Part shown: in pieces, positions 36,266 through 49,900 of the stretch
How positions within the stretch are numbered: position 1 is the stretch's first letter
How the letters are laid out: each line of letters opens with the position of its first letter
From: Annona cherimola
Taxonomy: Eukaryota > Streptophyta > Magnoliopsida > Magnoliales > Annonaceae
Assembly (NCBI GenBank): GCA_030490835.1
Contig: CM059971.1
Location: 36,256,012 to 36,320,011 of the forward strand
Direction: 5' to 3'
Length of the DNA stretch: 64,000 nt
Position numbers and translations under genes: made by a program
Notes under the pieces: model-generated
Told to the model about the DNA's origin: nothing
What the model saw: the letters and a program-made list of their open reading frames with translations, nothing else
Database searches by the model: none

Positions 36266-36429
36266 TTCTACATAACGAGTGAAGGCTCCCCCACCAAAGA
36301 CACCAGTAAAGGTAACAGTGGAGCGAGTTTTTAATGCAATTCTTTTAAAAAAGAGAGATGCATATTACTTGGAGTGTATTTCTATTTTTCTCCTTGCATT
36401 ACAATGAACGTAGATCTGGTTCCTTTTTT

Positions 36430-36600
36430 AAAAAACAAAATTAAAGGAGGCAGGGCCGATTAATGTTGTGGTCATGGGTTCAAATCACCTATGTGGGATT
36501 TTGTCCTCATTGTGGGACCTTTGGTCTCGCGTGAGTGTCGATGCTGTGGTCTCCCATACGGAAAACATTCAGTCTTCTCCTTTATAAGAAAAATAATAAA
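36430..36600 (+). mobile_element. possible tRNA-derived SINE
   Basis: GGGTTCAAATCACC at about 36477 is close to the RNA polymerase III B box, and TGTTGTGGTCATGGGTTCAA resembles the body of plant SINEs. The right end is A-rich (AAGAAAAATAATAAAGGA). An A box is not convincing. About 170 bp is the expected size. The flanks at 36275-36429 and 36601-36756 hold nothing else I recognise. Confidence 0.35.
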
Positions 36601-36765
36601 GGATAATTAGAAATTGATTTGTTAGATGAAATGAGATAAAATCATGTAAGGACTCTAGAGATTGAGTGTAATATGAGTTGAGATATAAATGGTTCTCACA
36701 CAGATATTGAGTTTGGAGTATGATTGAATGAGTTTGGAAGTAGAGAAAAGACAGAATTTTAATAA

Positions 36766-37201
36766 GGGATAATTCTTTTTATACTCATAACAATTACATC
36801 TAATTCCTAATATACCCATAACGTTTCATAAATTCCTCTTATACCCATAACATTTCACTCTAAATTCCTATTATACCCAAACTGTTAAAACCACCATTAT
36901 TTACCCTATGAAATTTTTTCTAATTAAAATAATTCAACATTAATATGACTTTAAATTATTTAATATCTTGTATTAATGATTCACTATCATTAGTTGAGTT
37001 ATGTTAAGGTTCAATTATCTCAATTAGAAATTTTTAAATAGGCAAAATCTTCTTTTCAATGGAGTAGATAACAGTTATATTAACTGCATGAGTATGAAAG
37101 GAATTTATGATGAAATGTTATAAGTATAATTGTAATTTTTAAAACGTTATGGGTATATTAGGAAGTAAGTATATTGTTATGGGTATAAGAGGAATTATCA
37201 C
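36766..37201. mobile_element. MULE-type palindromic MITE, copy 2 (436 bp)
   Basis: Terminal inverted repeats of about 30 bp read GGGATAATTC...ATACTCATAACAATTAC on the left and TTGTTATGGGTATAAGAGG on the right. A 9-bp TSD TTTTAATAA lies at 36757-36765 and 37202-37210. Copy 1 is at 13399-13837. The terminal motif TTATACCCATAAC is repeated again inside each arm. Confidence 0.8.
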
Positions 37202-37210
37202 TTTTAATAA

Positions 37211-38802
37211 TAAGAGGAATCTTTTTCGATATTCTCCAGATAATTATGAAGATATGTAGTTGTCCTTTATAGCACGTATAGTGGCCATTATGCTTACCTC
37301 CATTACAAGCGATTTTCAAGGTAAGTGGATGAATACTCAGTCTTTTCCGTGTATGTGGCAACAAGAGAAGTGGGAAATGGTGGGAAAAATTAGGGGTTTG
37401 TTTATGGTGCCACTATAATATGGAAGAACTGATCAAGAAGAAGGCAGGAACTATGGCATCGAAAGCATGCCAATGGACGTATGTTGAATCAAAAACAAGC
37501 AGTGAGTGTTGTCATTATACTAGTTTTATTGTATCTCCATTTATGAGAGGCGAAGAACTTTACTTCGAGAAATCGAAGGGACGTTATTCTGCAAGTCAAA
37601 TTTGCAAACGTACTACACGAATATTCTAAAATATATGGTATTAAATATTAAAGAACCAATACATGATATTGTAGAATTTGAGAGGTGATACAGATGGAAT
37701 TTGAGAAGACCTACTCAAAATATCATCTTACCACCTTTTATGAAAATAGTGGATCCCATGCAACATATAGCTAGCCTTACTCATCTGATTAACTTGCTTG
37801 TTGAGTAACAAATTGAGAAGAGTTGCAGATATCATATGAGAGCCCCATTCTCAAAAAAAACGAGAAAGATGAAAGTTATCCTATAATGTTGTATTCATGT
37901 CGGTTCGATATGCGAATTATATGATATATTACTATAGCAATAAAAAACAACATATACGTTTTATTGAAATGTGGATGGTTGTGTTTGCTTCTAAAGGACA
38001 CACTTTTCGCAGCTTCGCATAAGTTAGTTGATTTGTCTATTCTGTTTCTAAAGGACAAAGAAGAAAATACAAATTTAGATCCAAAAGACAATTACAACAG
38101 GTTTCAAGGCGAGTTTCCTTTAGGTACATCCATTTTTTTGCCTTTAGTATGAAATTAAATAACACTCTCAAAAAAATAACAAAATTGCAATGCCAACACT
38201 TACGTAGCAAATAGTTTCATATTAATGCATACATGCGTAAGATTCCGATTTCATTCCGAACTAGGGAGATAATTTACATTCACAATAAAATTGCAATGAA
38301 ATATATTTTTATTGATCAATTAGGATTAACTAGGTGACTATATTATAGGCTTAAAAGTGGTAAAATACATACATTATGGGAGCTTCTAAATATCAATCGG
38401 AGAGATCTTGTGAGAATGAGAATTCACCTTAGAAGTTGGTTGTTTGAGAAATGTAAATGGATTGACGATGATGATGAAGAGGAACAATTCTTTATTCTTC
38501 TTTACCTTGATGATTTCTCCATATGCATTTATTTATGAATCCAAAAAATTACATGTATTTTTAAAATTTTTAATAGCTATATATTCACTCTCAAAAGATG
38601 CTTTTTCATAATATAAGTTTCTAAAAAATATTTTTAGAAGCTCTACAAAAAAACGTATCCAACATAATAAATAGTTCAAAATTTAAAAAATATAATATTT
38701 TAAAAATTTTAAAAATCAAGGGTAAGCCATGTTTATGGAAAATATTGAATCATTATCCTAGATTTTGATAATTATGTATTCGATTTTTTATTAAATACAC
38801 TA
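37211..38802. other. no recognisable gene; unidentified low-copy-looking sequence
   Basis: Open stretches at 37420-37629 and 37964-38152 (plus) are short, begin with ATG and have mixed composition, but match no family I know and show no splice-linked partners. They may be remnants of a gene or a transposase. The remainder is AT-rich with many stops. Confidence 0.4.
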
Positions 38803-39110
38803 AGTGCACTCAGGTGAATGTAACTTTTTTTAAAAAAAAAATTTTATAAAACTGTTAACCTAAGTATTTTTAAAATATAAGACAAGTTTTACCATTTTGA
38901 AAATTTATAGATATTTTTTAATTTTTTTCAAAATGGGCATCTTAGTAATTTTAATGATTAAAATGCTCTATTTTTTAAACTTCGAAAAATATCTACAAAT
39001 ATCCAAAAATGGTAGAACTTGATACATATATTAAATCTACTTATATTAATAGTTGTATAAAAAAAATTCAAAAACTAAAAAATAAGTTTCTGTACTTGGG
39101 TGCACAATAT
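38803..39110. mobile_element. foldback-like palindrome, decayed
   Basis: The arms pair around 38950: AGTGCACTCAGG on the left with CTTGGGTGCAC on the right, and TTTTACCATTTT with AAAAATGGTAGAACTT. The design matches 23444-23808, including the TATAAAACTGTTAAYCTAA phrase. No exact TSD was found. Confidence 0.55.
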
Positions 39111-39315
39111 CTACGCCCTATGTATTCACTCAAGAAGCTGTTAAATTTCAAAACAATATTATTAAAAATACATACTAAAACAAAAAATAGTTTAGATTGA
39201 AAAAAGACTTCAAAAACTTAAAATTAAAAACGCAAAGAGGCAATTGCATTAGATCATAATCCCAGAGGATCGCGTAGATTATAACGCGAGAAGAAATCCG
39301 CACCTGCTTACAGAT

Positions 39316-39342
39316 TCTTTTTTCTTTCTTTCTTTCTTTATT
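39316..39342 (+). repeat. (CTTT)n simple repeat
   Basis: A TTTTTTCTTTCTTTCTTTC tract. The surrounding 39111-39548 is relatively GC-richer than its neighbours but carries no gene I can support. Confidence 0.7.
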
Positions 39343-39551
39343 TTGGCGAGTTGGCTTCCGGCTAGTGGAGGAAAGCGAGTCCATCTTATCACATTCAATG
39401 TGCAACTGCAAGCAGTATCGTGGTTTGATTTCTGATCGGAACCGCACATTCCCCAAGATAAACGAAGAAACAAAACGAGTGAAAATTTCTAAGAGAAAAA
39501 AAATCATTTCCTACGGGTCGGGTTTTGCCATCCATTTTTTGAGAGACTTTA

Positions 39552-39842
39552 CTGTGTATTTGGGAAGTTATTAAACTTTTAAATGAAAAATTTTTAAAGT
39601 AAAAATTATTCAATTGATAGAAAATGATATCGTATAATAAGGATAATGATGAAAAATAAAGAAAATAAAGTTAAAATAAATAGTTTAGTTGTATGGATAG
39701 TTATGTAGAAATAATTGAAAAGTAGAATAGTTGTATAAAAAAATGCAAAGAAATGATTAAAAATAAAATAGTTATGAAGAATAATAAATTTTAGATTGAA
39801 AAGTTTTATCTTGACATTTTTTCTTCATTGCCAAACACACCC
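39552..39842 (+). mobile_element. Tourist-like MITE (291 bp)
   Basis: TSD TTA lies at 39549-39551 and 39843-39845, the preferred PIF/Harbinger target. The left end CTGTGTATTTGGG is a slightly mutated GGGTGTGTTTGGG and the right end is CCAAACACACCC. It has the family core. Confidence 0.8.
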
Positions 39843-40641
39843 TTAATCTGATAGATTCTTACACTTGAGAGGGGATACTTGTTTGGATAATCTCCACCGG
39901 AGATACAGTAGGAAAAAGACTAATTTCATGCTATCAGCAATCCTGCTTTCATCGGAATATATAGTATTCCCTTGTCAGTTCTGATCTTTCCAGCTTTTCC
40001 ATCATAAGTTATACTCGATTGAATTAAATTGGCAGATCTATGAAGAATAAATCCTTGGTGATGCAATTGAGTACCGTAAGGAACTTCTATAGAGAATCAA
40101 TGGCCTGGACAATAAACTTCAATCCTCACCAGTTGGTTCATAATTGCCTTTGAATATTGCAAACTTGCACAAACCTCCCCACTACAGATGCCTGGCACCG
40201 AAAAATTAAAATCATTGACGGGGCATATTCTTAATATAAGGTTTGAAAAGCAAATCTCAAACTTACCCGGTCTAAAAAAAATTGTCAATCGCTATCCTGC
40301 AAGGAACCTGGAACAGAACCATTTCACCTTGACATGAGTAAGTTAACCTCAAACAAAATTGACTCCTTGGCAAAATTGGTGATGATTTTAGAAGTATGGC
40401 ATAGGTGAGGTCCGGCACCAAACCAAACCAAAACAAACCTCACCCAAGTTTCACCTATTCCCGTGAACTAAGACTTAACCCAGTGGTACCACATTAGGTG
40501 CATTACGCGTTATGTCCCGGCTTCAAAGTCCAGCCAGTGTTCTCCTTGTGATGCAAAATTTGCAACGTCATCAAAACAAAAGTTTCGCCTGTTTCCATCA
40601 CATCATCATAAAGGAGGGGAAAAAGAATAAACGATTAATCA

Positions 40642-40701
40642 CCATCACCACCACCATAGCATCATCATCATCATCATCATCAACAACAACAACAATAACA
40701 A
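40642..40701 (+). repeat. compound (ATC)n(AAC)n microsatellite
   Basis: An imperfect CACCACCATAGC block followed by a long ATC run and then an AAC run. It lies about 280 bp past the MORC stop codon, probably in or near its 3' UTR. The rest of 39846-40982 has no other gene. Confidence 0.8.
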
Positions 40702-40982
40702 ATTCTGTATTGTCAGATCTGGTGTGTTTTAGACGCTAATACAAACATGGTTATCAAAAGGGATCTGGAAAATGGCTGTCGCCCCTGACAAAATTTGGCA
40801 TCAAACCCAGATCGCCATTCCCTGAAATGAACAGTTGCTGACTGATAGAGGCTTTCTTGTTGTTTTGGGCTCCAAAATAACAGTAGAATCCATGTATTAG
40901 TTGCTGATAAACTTCAGTATCAAACACCATAGCTGTGAAACGAGGACTGCTGCTGAAAGATAGACGTCCTCATGTCCATGCT

Positions 40983-43900
40983 CTATGAGTCATGGTTAGC
41001 AGTTGCCCCCTCCAGCAATTCTTGTATAGTAGCAGAAGCATCCTTCAAGAAACAAAAGCAGGAATATATGAGTTGTTGCATGCACTGACAGCTATTCCCA
41101 TTACTCTTTGCAATTTACGCCTTCGTTTGTCAAGGTGATTCAGAGGGCAGAAGGGTTGTTTACCACCGGAATGAAAATATTTTTGGCTGTCAAAATGCTT
41201 ATGCAGGAGGTTCAAAGCGGATTTTAGCCTTCAAAAGCACAGATAACAGAAGCTTCAAGATTCTGCTTTTCTGAGAGCTCTATTCCAGTTATTTCCACCA
41301 GTGGAACACCAAAAGCCAGCTTGCCCAAACAAAGCCTAATATGGCAATCGTAGGGTACTAACACTTCCAGTAATAGTGAAATTTGCATTTGCACCTCATT
41401 TGGAGGACAGAGAACAAAGATAAATGCATGGAAGGGAAACTCACGCAAACACAACATTCTCACCTTCAACTTCTTTCTCAAGATCTCTTCCTCCCTGTCT
41501 CGTCGGTTCCGTTCTTCTGAAAATATGTCAATTAAAGCTTCTTGTTCTTTATTTGCAGCCTCCAACTTCTGCTCCAATTCATGGATCTGATATTTCAAGC
41601 ACCAAAGATTCGGGAATGTTAGACTAGCATTCTGGCCTAGACCACTGTAAGATGGTGCATCTCACAAGAGGTTTGTCAAACGGTCGAAACAGGCTCAACT
41701 GGTACGGACAGAGGGACTGGGAAGATTCCCAGTAAGACATACTGTATTTCAAAGGGTCAGGGACAAGTTCCAGAAGTGTAAGACAAATCAAAGGAGGACA
41801 TGAGACGAGCCCTAAGGGTTAGCCAAAGTGGTTGAAATGTTATGAAAGATTAAATAGAGGGGTGAAAAACGTAGAAAGTAGGAGTCTAGTCCAAATAGAG
41901 TCCTTGTTGAGGTAGAAGAAATAATCTCCTATTTCAAGTAATGTTGTATGTCCGGTTAAGAGTTGGAGCGTGCCCACATATCCCTTGATTTGGGAGAGAT
42001 TCTGGGGCTGCCATTAGAGAACGTGGCAAGAAAGTGGCTTATGAACAGGTATTTATGGTTATGTGTTATGCCACCTGTAGGGTTGTCAAGTTAGGTGTAT
42101 TTATCATAAGTGTACCCCTACAACCACAATACTAAAATTGAACAGAAAATGTATACTGACTCAGCATTAAATGTATTCATATTAAATTTCCAATTAATTT
42201 TTTTCTGTCCATTGCTGAGAGTCAGCTTCAAAATCTGAAGTTGTGTTTTACTAACCAAATTGTCAGGCTGCAGCATCACATCCTCTGCAGTCGTGTTAGA
42301 ACCAAGACATTCATATGTTGAGCATATGACACCATAACCCCCCAATTGCATACACGTCGTTACCGAATAACATTTAATCCATAAAAGGGCCCGTAATGAC
42401 AGCACTGGCATGAATGCAGAAAAAGTGTTTTGTAAACTTCTGACCAGTGAAGCAATGAATGATAACCTAAAGCAAGATAGCTGCCTAGACAAAAATAAAA
42501 CATCTTAATTCATAATTAGTAACTGGAGAAACATGACTGCATTGGCACTTCTTGTTTTTGGTAATACAGCATTATGTGTAAGAGAAACTACTTGGTCTAG
42601 GAATACTGCTCGAAACTTCAAATTCAATTTCAATGGTAGATCATTATTTCCCTGACTACAGTTGTTTTTTGGTAGATTGATCCAGAATGAAAACAAATAA
42701 TAACTTCAACTTGAATTTCAATGGAAGTTTTATTATTTGCCCTTGCTCCATGTTCTTTCTGGTCAATTGAACCAGAATACCCAAAACAACAAAGTGCAGC
42801 ACTTAATTATCGTGTTGGGTGTGTACAAAAGAGTAAAAAAGGAGAAAATGAAAGAGAGCAAGAGGACCACCAGTTGTTGTGGAAGAGGAGTTGAGAAGTC
42901 ATCCACAAAAAGAATACAGTAAGAGATAGGTATCTTATTATTATTATTTTTTTGAATCACAATTTATGCGATCGTGCAGGTTATATTGAAATTCAACTGC
43001 TCATTAGGAAACAAGTGACATTTTGGCCATCCCCGTAAATTTGCTGTCATGGTCCTACTATCCAGAGGTGGACCTTGAACTAGCAAATTCAAGGATGTGA
43101 CGTCCAGAGAATTACATACATGCTTTTTAAAAATTATGCTTTAATAACTTTATTAGATGGAGAATGACAACAACTATGAGGATCTAAGATGCCCATTATG
43201 TTTTTAACATGGAGAAATAGCATGGTCATACTTTGGTTTAATATTTCTGGAATATCAGTGATTTTTGCGCATGCGTAGGCAAATTTGGGCGACGAAAAGT
43301 TATAAAGAAGGATTTTCAAAATAAATTAATTTCAAACCATTACTACCAAAATTCAATGTAAACTATAAATTAGATATGATAGAAAAGATGCAGTTTAAGC
43401 TCAATCTGAGGAAGGAATTAACCGATTTAGTAAAAATACAAATAAAGATAGAGAGCCACATAAAATTTCCACAATATGAGAAAAAATTTAACTACGAAAA
43501 ATAGAAAAATAAAAATATAGATCTAATCCATTGAAAACATTCATGATGTTATTTTATTTTTTGGAAGCCATTGACTGCTCTTGGGCAGCAAATGTTTTAA
43601 GATAATTTAAAAACTGAATCATTTATTTTAAGCACTTTTAATTATTCCCTAGTCTAGAAATATCATTTGATAAAAACAACTGTTCCATCTGAAATACATA
43701 GGGCGTCTATTTGCTAATAAAGATAAGTGGGAAACCACTTTCCCACCTCTTCCACACGCTTTTCAAGAAATGATTTAACATTTTTACTACTTAACTACCT
43801 TACTTTTTCCATTTTCATCACTATATTTCAATCATTTTCTCACACAATTACTATGTTTATTCCAAACTTTACTCTTATCACATCCCATCAATCTCACACA

Positions 43901-46900
43901 TTCTAAAAATATTCCCCTCCCACTTTCTCACCCAACCCATGTTACCGAATGGACCCATAACGTCAAAAACATACCAGTGTCTCAACATTTAATTTTGAAT
44001 ATGATCAAAACTGGCTATAGGCTGATCATGGGACAATTTACTGAGCAATTAAAGTTCGCCTACGTGCAAGATCTAAGTGGTCTACAAATTAGAATCATTT
44101 CATGCTCGAAGGGGCGACAAAAATGAAAGCAGACAGTTACAAGATTTCTCCCACACATGGATGAATGGTTCTGCAAAGTTACATGAAATTTTAATATTCA
44201 TGCAGACTCAATTTGGTTATATTCATTTTTATATAATTGTAAAATAGTGTAGTCTACAGACCTTTTCGTCAAACTAACTTTGAGATTTCAGATGGATATA
44301 TAATTTTAAATACAATGATCAGCTTGGATTTTACGACTCAAGATGGAGTGATGCACTCAAAATGAAGCAACCTTACTGAGATTTTCATAAAATCAACTTC
44401 CATAAATAGCAACCCTTTCAAGGTCCATCAGATGGGAAGTACAGAAAAATGCCAACATTGCTAAAGAAACAGGCAATCCTCTCAGCATGCAGTCAATTTT
44501 GGTAACCCAAATTATTCTGTAGATAAAATCAAAAAAACATGGACCAAAGGCACCTGTTTGAAAGAAGAGATATGGCAACAATTGCATCCATTGTCTACGT
44601 CATCCTCACTCATGATCTGTTTTCATCTTCCAGGCTGCTACTTCCCCCGGAATTTTTTATGTTCTCCAATTTTTTTCTTTGATGTTGTTCAAGTGTCCTA
44701 ATTCTGTTTGACATAAGAAACGTGTGGAGAAAATGGCATAAAATAAAGATAGAGAAACAATCATTACTTGCGCCTCAAGCAATTTGTTCCGATCCCTTTC
44801 TGACTGCACCTGAAGAGAAATTGATTGTTCCAACCTCTTTATTCTACAAGAAGCGGAAGAAATCAGATTGCATAGATGACAATTCATCTCACTCAATACA
44901 TCAAGACGGGTGAAAACAAACAGGAACTCACTGCTCTCTCAGTTCAGCATTTTCAGCTTCCAACTGATTCAAAGTATCAGCATCATAGTTCCTGACCCTG
45001 GGAGAATTTCCATCACATGTTCCATCAACTGGCTGCCAGTAAAACAGTAACGAACCATTCAGCAATTTTATGGGTATGTGCATTACTTTCTGTTGGCCAG
45101 TCAACTTGTACAAGACCATTCAGCAACTAAAGAAAGCAAGCATTACTTTGTCTTTCGCAGTCCCACACAAACACTCTTATTTACAAAATTGGACATTCCA
45201 GAGCACAAGGCTGATGTGCATCCATGTGAAATTTCTTGACAATTGTGAACTGGGTAGTAAGAAGCCACTCTTTATCTTTTACACAATTGGTCATCCAAAA
45301 GCACAAGGCTGAGGTCATCCAAGTGGAATTTCATGGTGTGCTGATACAACAAGGTCAGAGCGAGCTCATCAAGCTCAGAAATTAGGCCTCAGTCTCAACA
45401 ACAAAATAAGACGAGGGTAGACTGGGCAGCACGTTCAGCAGAGTGCTTACAGAACTCAACAAGAAGCCATAAATTTGTGCAGGAATAAGATCAGATGTCA
45501 AAAATTGAGGTCTAAGTTCACATTAGGAGTCTTGTCATTGGAATCAGATGGATAATATGATTTTTGAAATAAAAAACAGTATGACAAAACATTTCTTTCC
45601 TACCTCTCCCCTTGAATTCTTTATTTGAGAGAATGAGCTGTGATTTTTTATGTGCAAAAAGAAGTATATTGAACACCACAATAAAGCTCTCCAATTCAGA
45701 AAATACAAAATCGCACATTGTTATCAGTGAAAATAAGGGATGACTGACCAAGCAACATATTATGAAGGAGAGGGCAGCTAAAACTGTCATTCAAATAAAT
45801 ATCAACAGCAAATAGTTCTGTGCTGAGAAATCATTTCAATTGTAAACTCACCTTATTTTTCCTAAATCATTTTTGAAACTAGCTCATAGAGCAAGTACAA
45901 AATCTCCCTCTTGATATTTCAACTAACACCAAATGACATTGTATGCATTTACAATATTAGTTGACGCTGATAAATCAAGAAATTGATCTGAGTTTAGAAA
46001 ACTAGTTGATAATGAAAAAAAGGACAGTTGCCCACTGTTTGGCCCTTTGACCTACTTAGCTCATACATCAGCCTTCTTATACAGAGAATTAGACATCTCC
46101 ATGGGATGACGGAATAGATCCTCTAGGCACACTATGACCTTTACAGAATAGCTTAGTTTAAATAATACAATAAAATACCCTAATTTAGTGGAAAGAGTTA
46201 ATGCCATACAGTTTTTTGGCAACAACAAGTCCTGATGTCTTTGCCTAACTTGTATGTTTGGTAGAATAAGTGAATGATGCATCACCATTGTCTTTAATCA
46301 TTATGAAAAGCGAGAGCTTTTCATTGAGAGGCCATCCCAAAAATGTTTTAAGAAACAGTGAATTGAACCATGAAGGGCATGCCAAGAGGATTTCATCAAC
46401 AGATATAGAAACATACTTCTTGAGGCAACTTTGAAAATAGTTGCCAATTGTAACCTCGGATTAAGAAAAACCAAAAACTTTTGAGTCAAGACTGAGTTTT
46501 GTTGTTAACCATTTTTTTTATTTGAATGACTCCAAAGATCTGCCCATCATAAAATTTCAACCTCATGCCTTATTTACAAGAAAGGAAGGTATTGAGAACC
46601 TCCAACTTGTTTGCATGTGCAGGCCTCCATCTTAAGGAATTCTAGACATTTTAGGGCTGGATTTACACAGAAATTCTTTCACATGTGTGAAGAAAGTTTG
46701 AAAAGAAACATGCAGGAACTAAGTGGCTCTGAATGTCAAAATACTAAGTTTTGTTGAAACATCAAATGATAAATTCCAAAGTCTTAACAGGTGGCAGCTA
46801 AGAAAATTGCTTACAGAATTTCAGGGATCTTGGACCCAATTCTGCCTTTACTAATGGACAGTAATCTTGAAATTAGACAGTATCAGATGGATATTTACTC

Positions 46901-49900
46901 CAGTTATTCTTGTTTGTTATAATTTTGTGATAGATTGCTTATAAGATACTTCCTGTATCTCGCGCTTCCTGAGGATGACTACCATAAATTCACCCGTCAC
47001 AATATACTTCCCATATCTCGCTCTTCCTGAGGATGACTACCATAAACACCATTGTCATTGCCAAATAAGAAAATGGCAGTTGCAAAGAGCATGTTTACAC
47101 AGCCACCTTTTTGTTGTGATTATTGTCAGGCACTCATTCCTTACGATGTGCATAAACTTATTTAGATGAGGATATCTCAAACTAACAGAACATAGATCTC
47201 ACAAGCAATTTTATCTTCAAAAACAATCCCCTTGGCAGCATGGAGCTGCATCTAGCACATTGGCGAACACTGTATTGGGCGCTTGAATATGGAATTTTGC
47301 TCTCAAAAGAAGAACCTCAGAGAAAGAAATACAAAGAGAAAATTACTCTTGGCAGCAACTATGATGCCTCATCCTCAATACCGTATGGATTATCTTCTTT
47401 GCGTACACTAATTTTGCTAGCATGGAGCCTGACAATTTTGTACTTTTGAGTCAGCTCCCCAGTCCAAAGGCATTAATCAAAATGATGAAGGGATATCCCT
47501 ACGTATAACTTAAGATCATTCTCCACTATAATATGATATGGGGATGATGTTGTAGGCTCACCCCATGGCTAGAGTATCATAAGCCCATCACCTCTTGATA
47601 CAGCAAACTCATAGGCCTACATGAGTGGCAAGAGAGAATCTAATATCATCTGCAATGCCCTCTGTAATGATTATTTGTTTTGGCCAGAAAATTTTGTTAG
47701 AACAAGAAGCCCACACAATTCTATAGTTTCACAATGACAATGGTGTATTTCTACATAGAACCTAGGATCAGCCTCACTACATCCAATGTCAGATGTGGAT
47801 GGAGGCTCAACCCAGATGGGACTACTAGCATAACTTCATCAGCTGGACTTACAAAGAGGGTATGGGGGAGAGAATACTATTATACTGTGAAGATATGTAT
47901 GAGACAAATGGCCATAAAGGAAAGAAACAAATAGATTATTATACAAACATTTAACAAGCAAGATGAGGGACCTGTAATCTTTGAATAACGTAGGTTGTCA
48001 TTCAGGGATGCTTCTATTAAAGCTCTTTTCTATGTAACCCCCTTCATTTTCAATATCTTGATAGTTAATGAAAAATCCACTCCATTTATTGTGTTTAGCA
48101 TCACTCATATTATCCTGGAAACCCTTTCACTTATCTAATTCACTATTTATGGGCCCCATCTACAAACATATAAAATTAACATAATAAAATGATTTAATAC
48201 TAAATATCAAATTTTAAGTAGTATTTTCAACATCTAAACCATCTAAAATATCATTACTATATGTATGAATGATTCTATAAAATATTATTACATTCCAATA
48301 TACATATGAATGGATCTAAGCATTTCTCCTAATTTACACATGAAGGTACCTATTTTTGAGCAAAAGTGGCCTATGCACATATTGGATTTGAATGAAACTT
48401 GGTCTCATGACTAAACAAATGATCTTAGATATAGTTAATGAATTGGATTTTTCATCAAGCATCAAAATCTTAAAATTTGAAGGGGCTACATGGAACCACT
48501 TGGACATAACCCGGTTAGATAGAAGCAGGCCCAGCTGTCATTATACTATGAAGATCTGGATGAAATAAATGGTCAGAGAGGAAAGAAGTAAATGGATTAT
48601 TATGAAAACATTTAACAAGCAAGATGAGGACATAAAACTCTTTCAATAAGTTGGGGCTGTCAACTTCCCATAACTGCACATGCTTTAATTTCCAATGTAT
48701 TCCATGCAAACAAAAATAAGACTGAATTTTTACAAATGAGTAGAATTAGAAATTACCTCTGTGCACATACTTGACATATTGTGATTAATCTCTCCTTTTG
48801 AAGCATGATATTTCTGCTTTTCACCTTCATCTGTGTGTGATGAGTAAAACGGTCTGCCTTTGCCGAAAGATTTGTTTCCAGGTGATGACCTATGGCAACC
48901 ATATTCATCTAGTAGTCTCTGTGAGTTACGGCCATCAATGTCTCGGTCACTTTCATCCTCAATAGCTGGTGAACTTTCATGTGACTTTGATTGCAGGGAT
49001 TTTAACCTTCCTTTAAATTTTGATGCGCCCTTCCAATTATTGGCATCCATTTTAGAAGGTTCTTCTAACATACGATCATCTGTTTCTGGCAGCTTGTGTT
49101 TGAAACGAGCCCATTTGTTGCTACCTAGAGGTTGACTTGACTTTTGCAACTTGCCAGCAACACTACTCGAGCCAGCAGAATTCTTCAAAAGTCCAGAGAC
49201 ATGAAGATCTTCAGGTGAACCCCCTGTAATTAAGGGCAATGCGGAGAAGTTATAAGCTAAAAAAAAAAAAATCAATTATTAGCAACCCGTATGATCAGAA
49301 AGACAATCCATAGAAAGTTCATGAACAGAGTAGTTGATAAGATGCCGTGGAAGATAACTGAATTTCAACCTTGAGCAAGCTGCTTCTTGTTACGCCGAGG
49401 AGCATATCCAACTTCATGACAATTGGTAGACCTGATCAAAATGATTGACAACGCTTTACAATGCCAGCTATGAAATCTACAGTCAGTATGAAATATGATG
49501 CTGGAAAGGAATATAAGAACAAACCAGTAATTTTTCTGCATCTGGATCAACTTCAGCTCAAGTCTTGAAAGAACAGTAGTCCGCTCAAAGCCTTGTTTAT
49601 CATGAGCTGGTTCAACAAAATTAGCCTCCAGTACACCTATAGCAAGAAAGAGTGAGAGAGGAGAAGAGAAAAGGTCCCAATCCAGTTGGGTTTATACCTG
49701 GCCAACCCAAATGTGTTTGTAGATGAAGCCAGGTTGCTGCTTGTAAATTCGGTGGGCTGAAATCAACATAACCCTAACTCGAAACTCCTACAATTTGGAT
49801 TCTTTTGGGTTAGGTTTGTGTATATATTCTAGTATACACAGATTATACCCAGATATTAACATAGGATGCATTTGGGAAGTGATGAAACTTTTGAAGAAAA

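Noticed and set aside
40642..40701. Trinucleotide run as coding His/Ser/Thr repeat
   Set aside because: It lies beyond the MORC stop, is microsatellite-like, and the frame is short.
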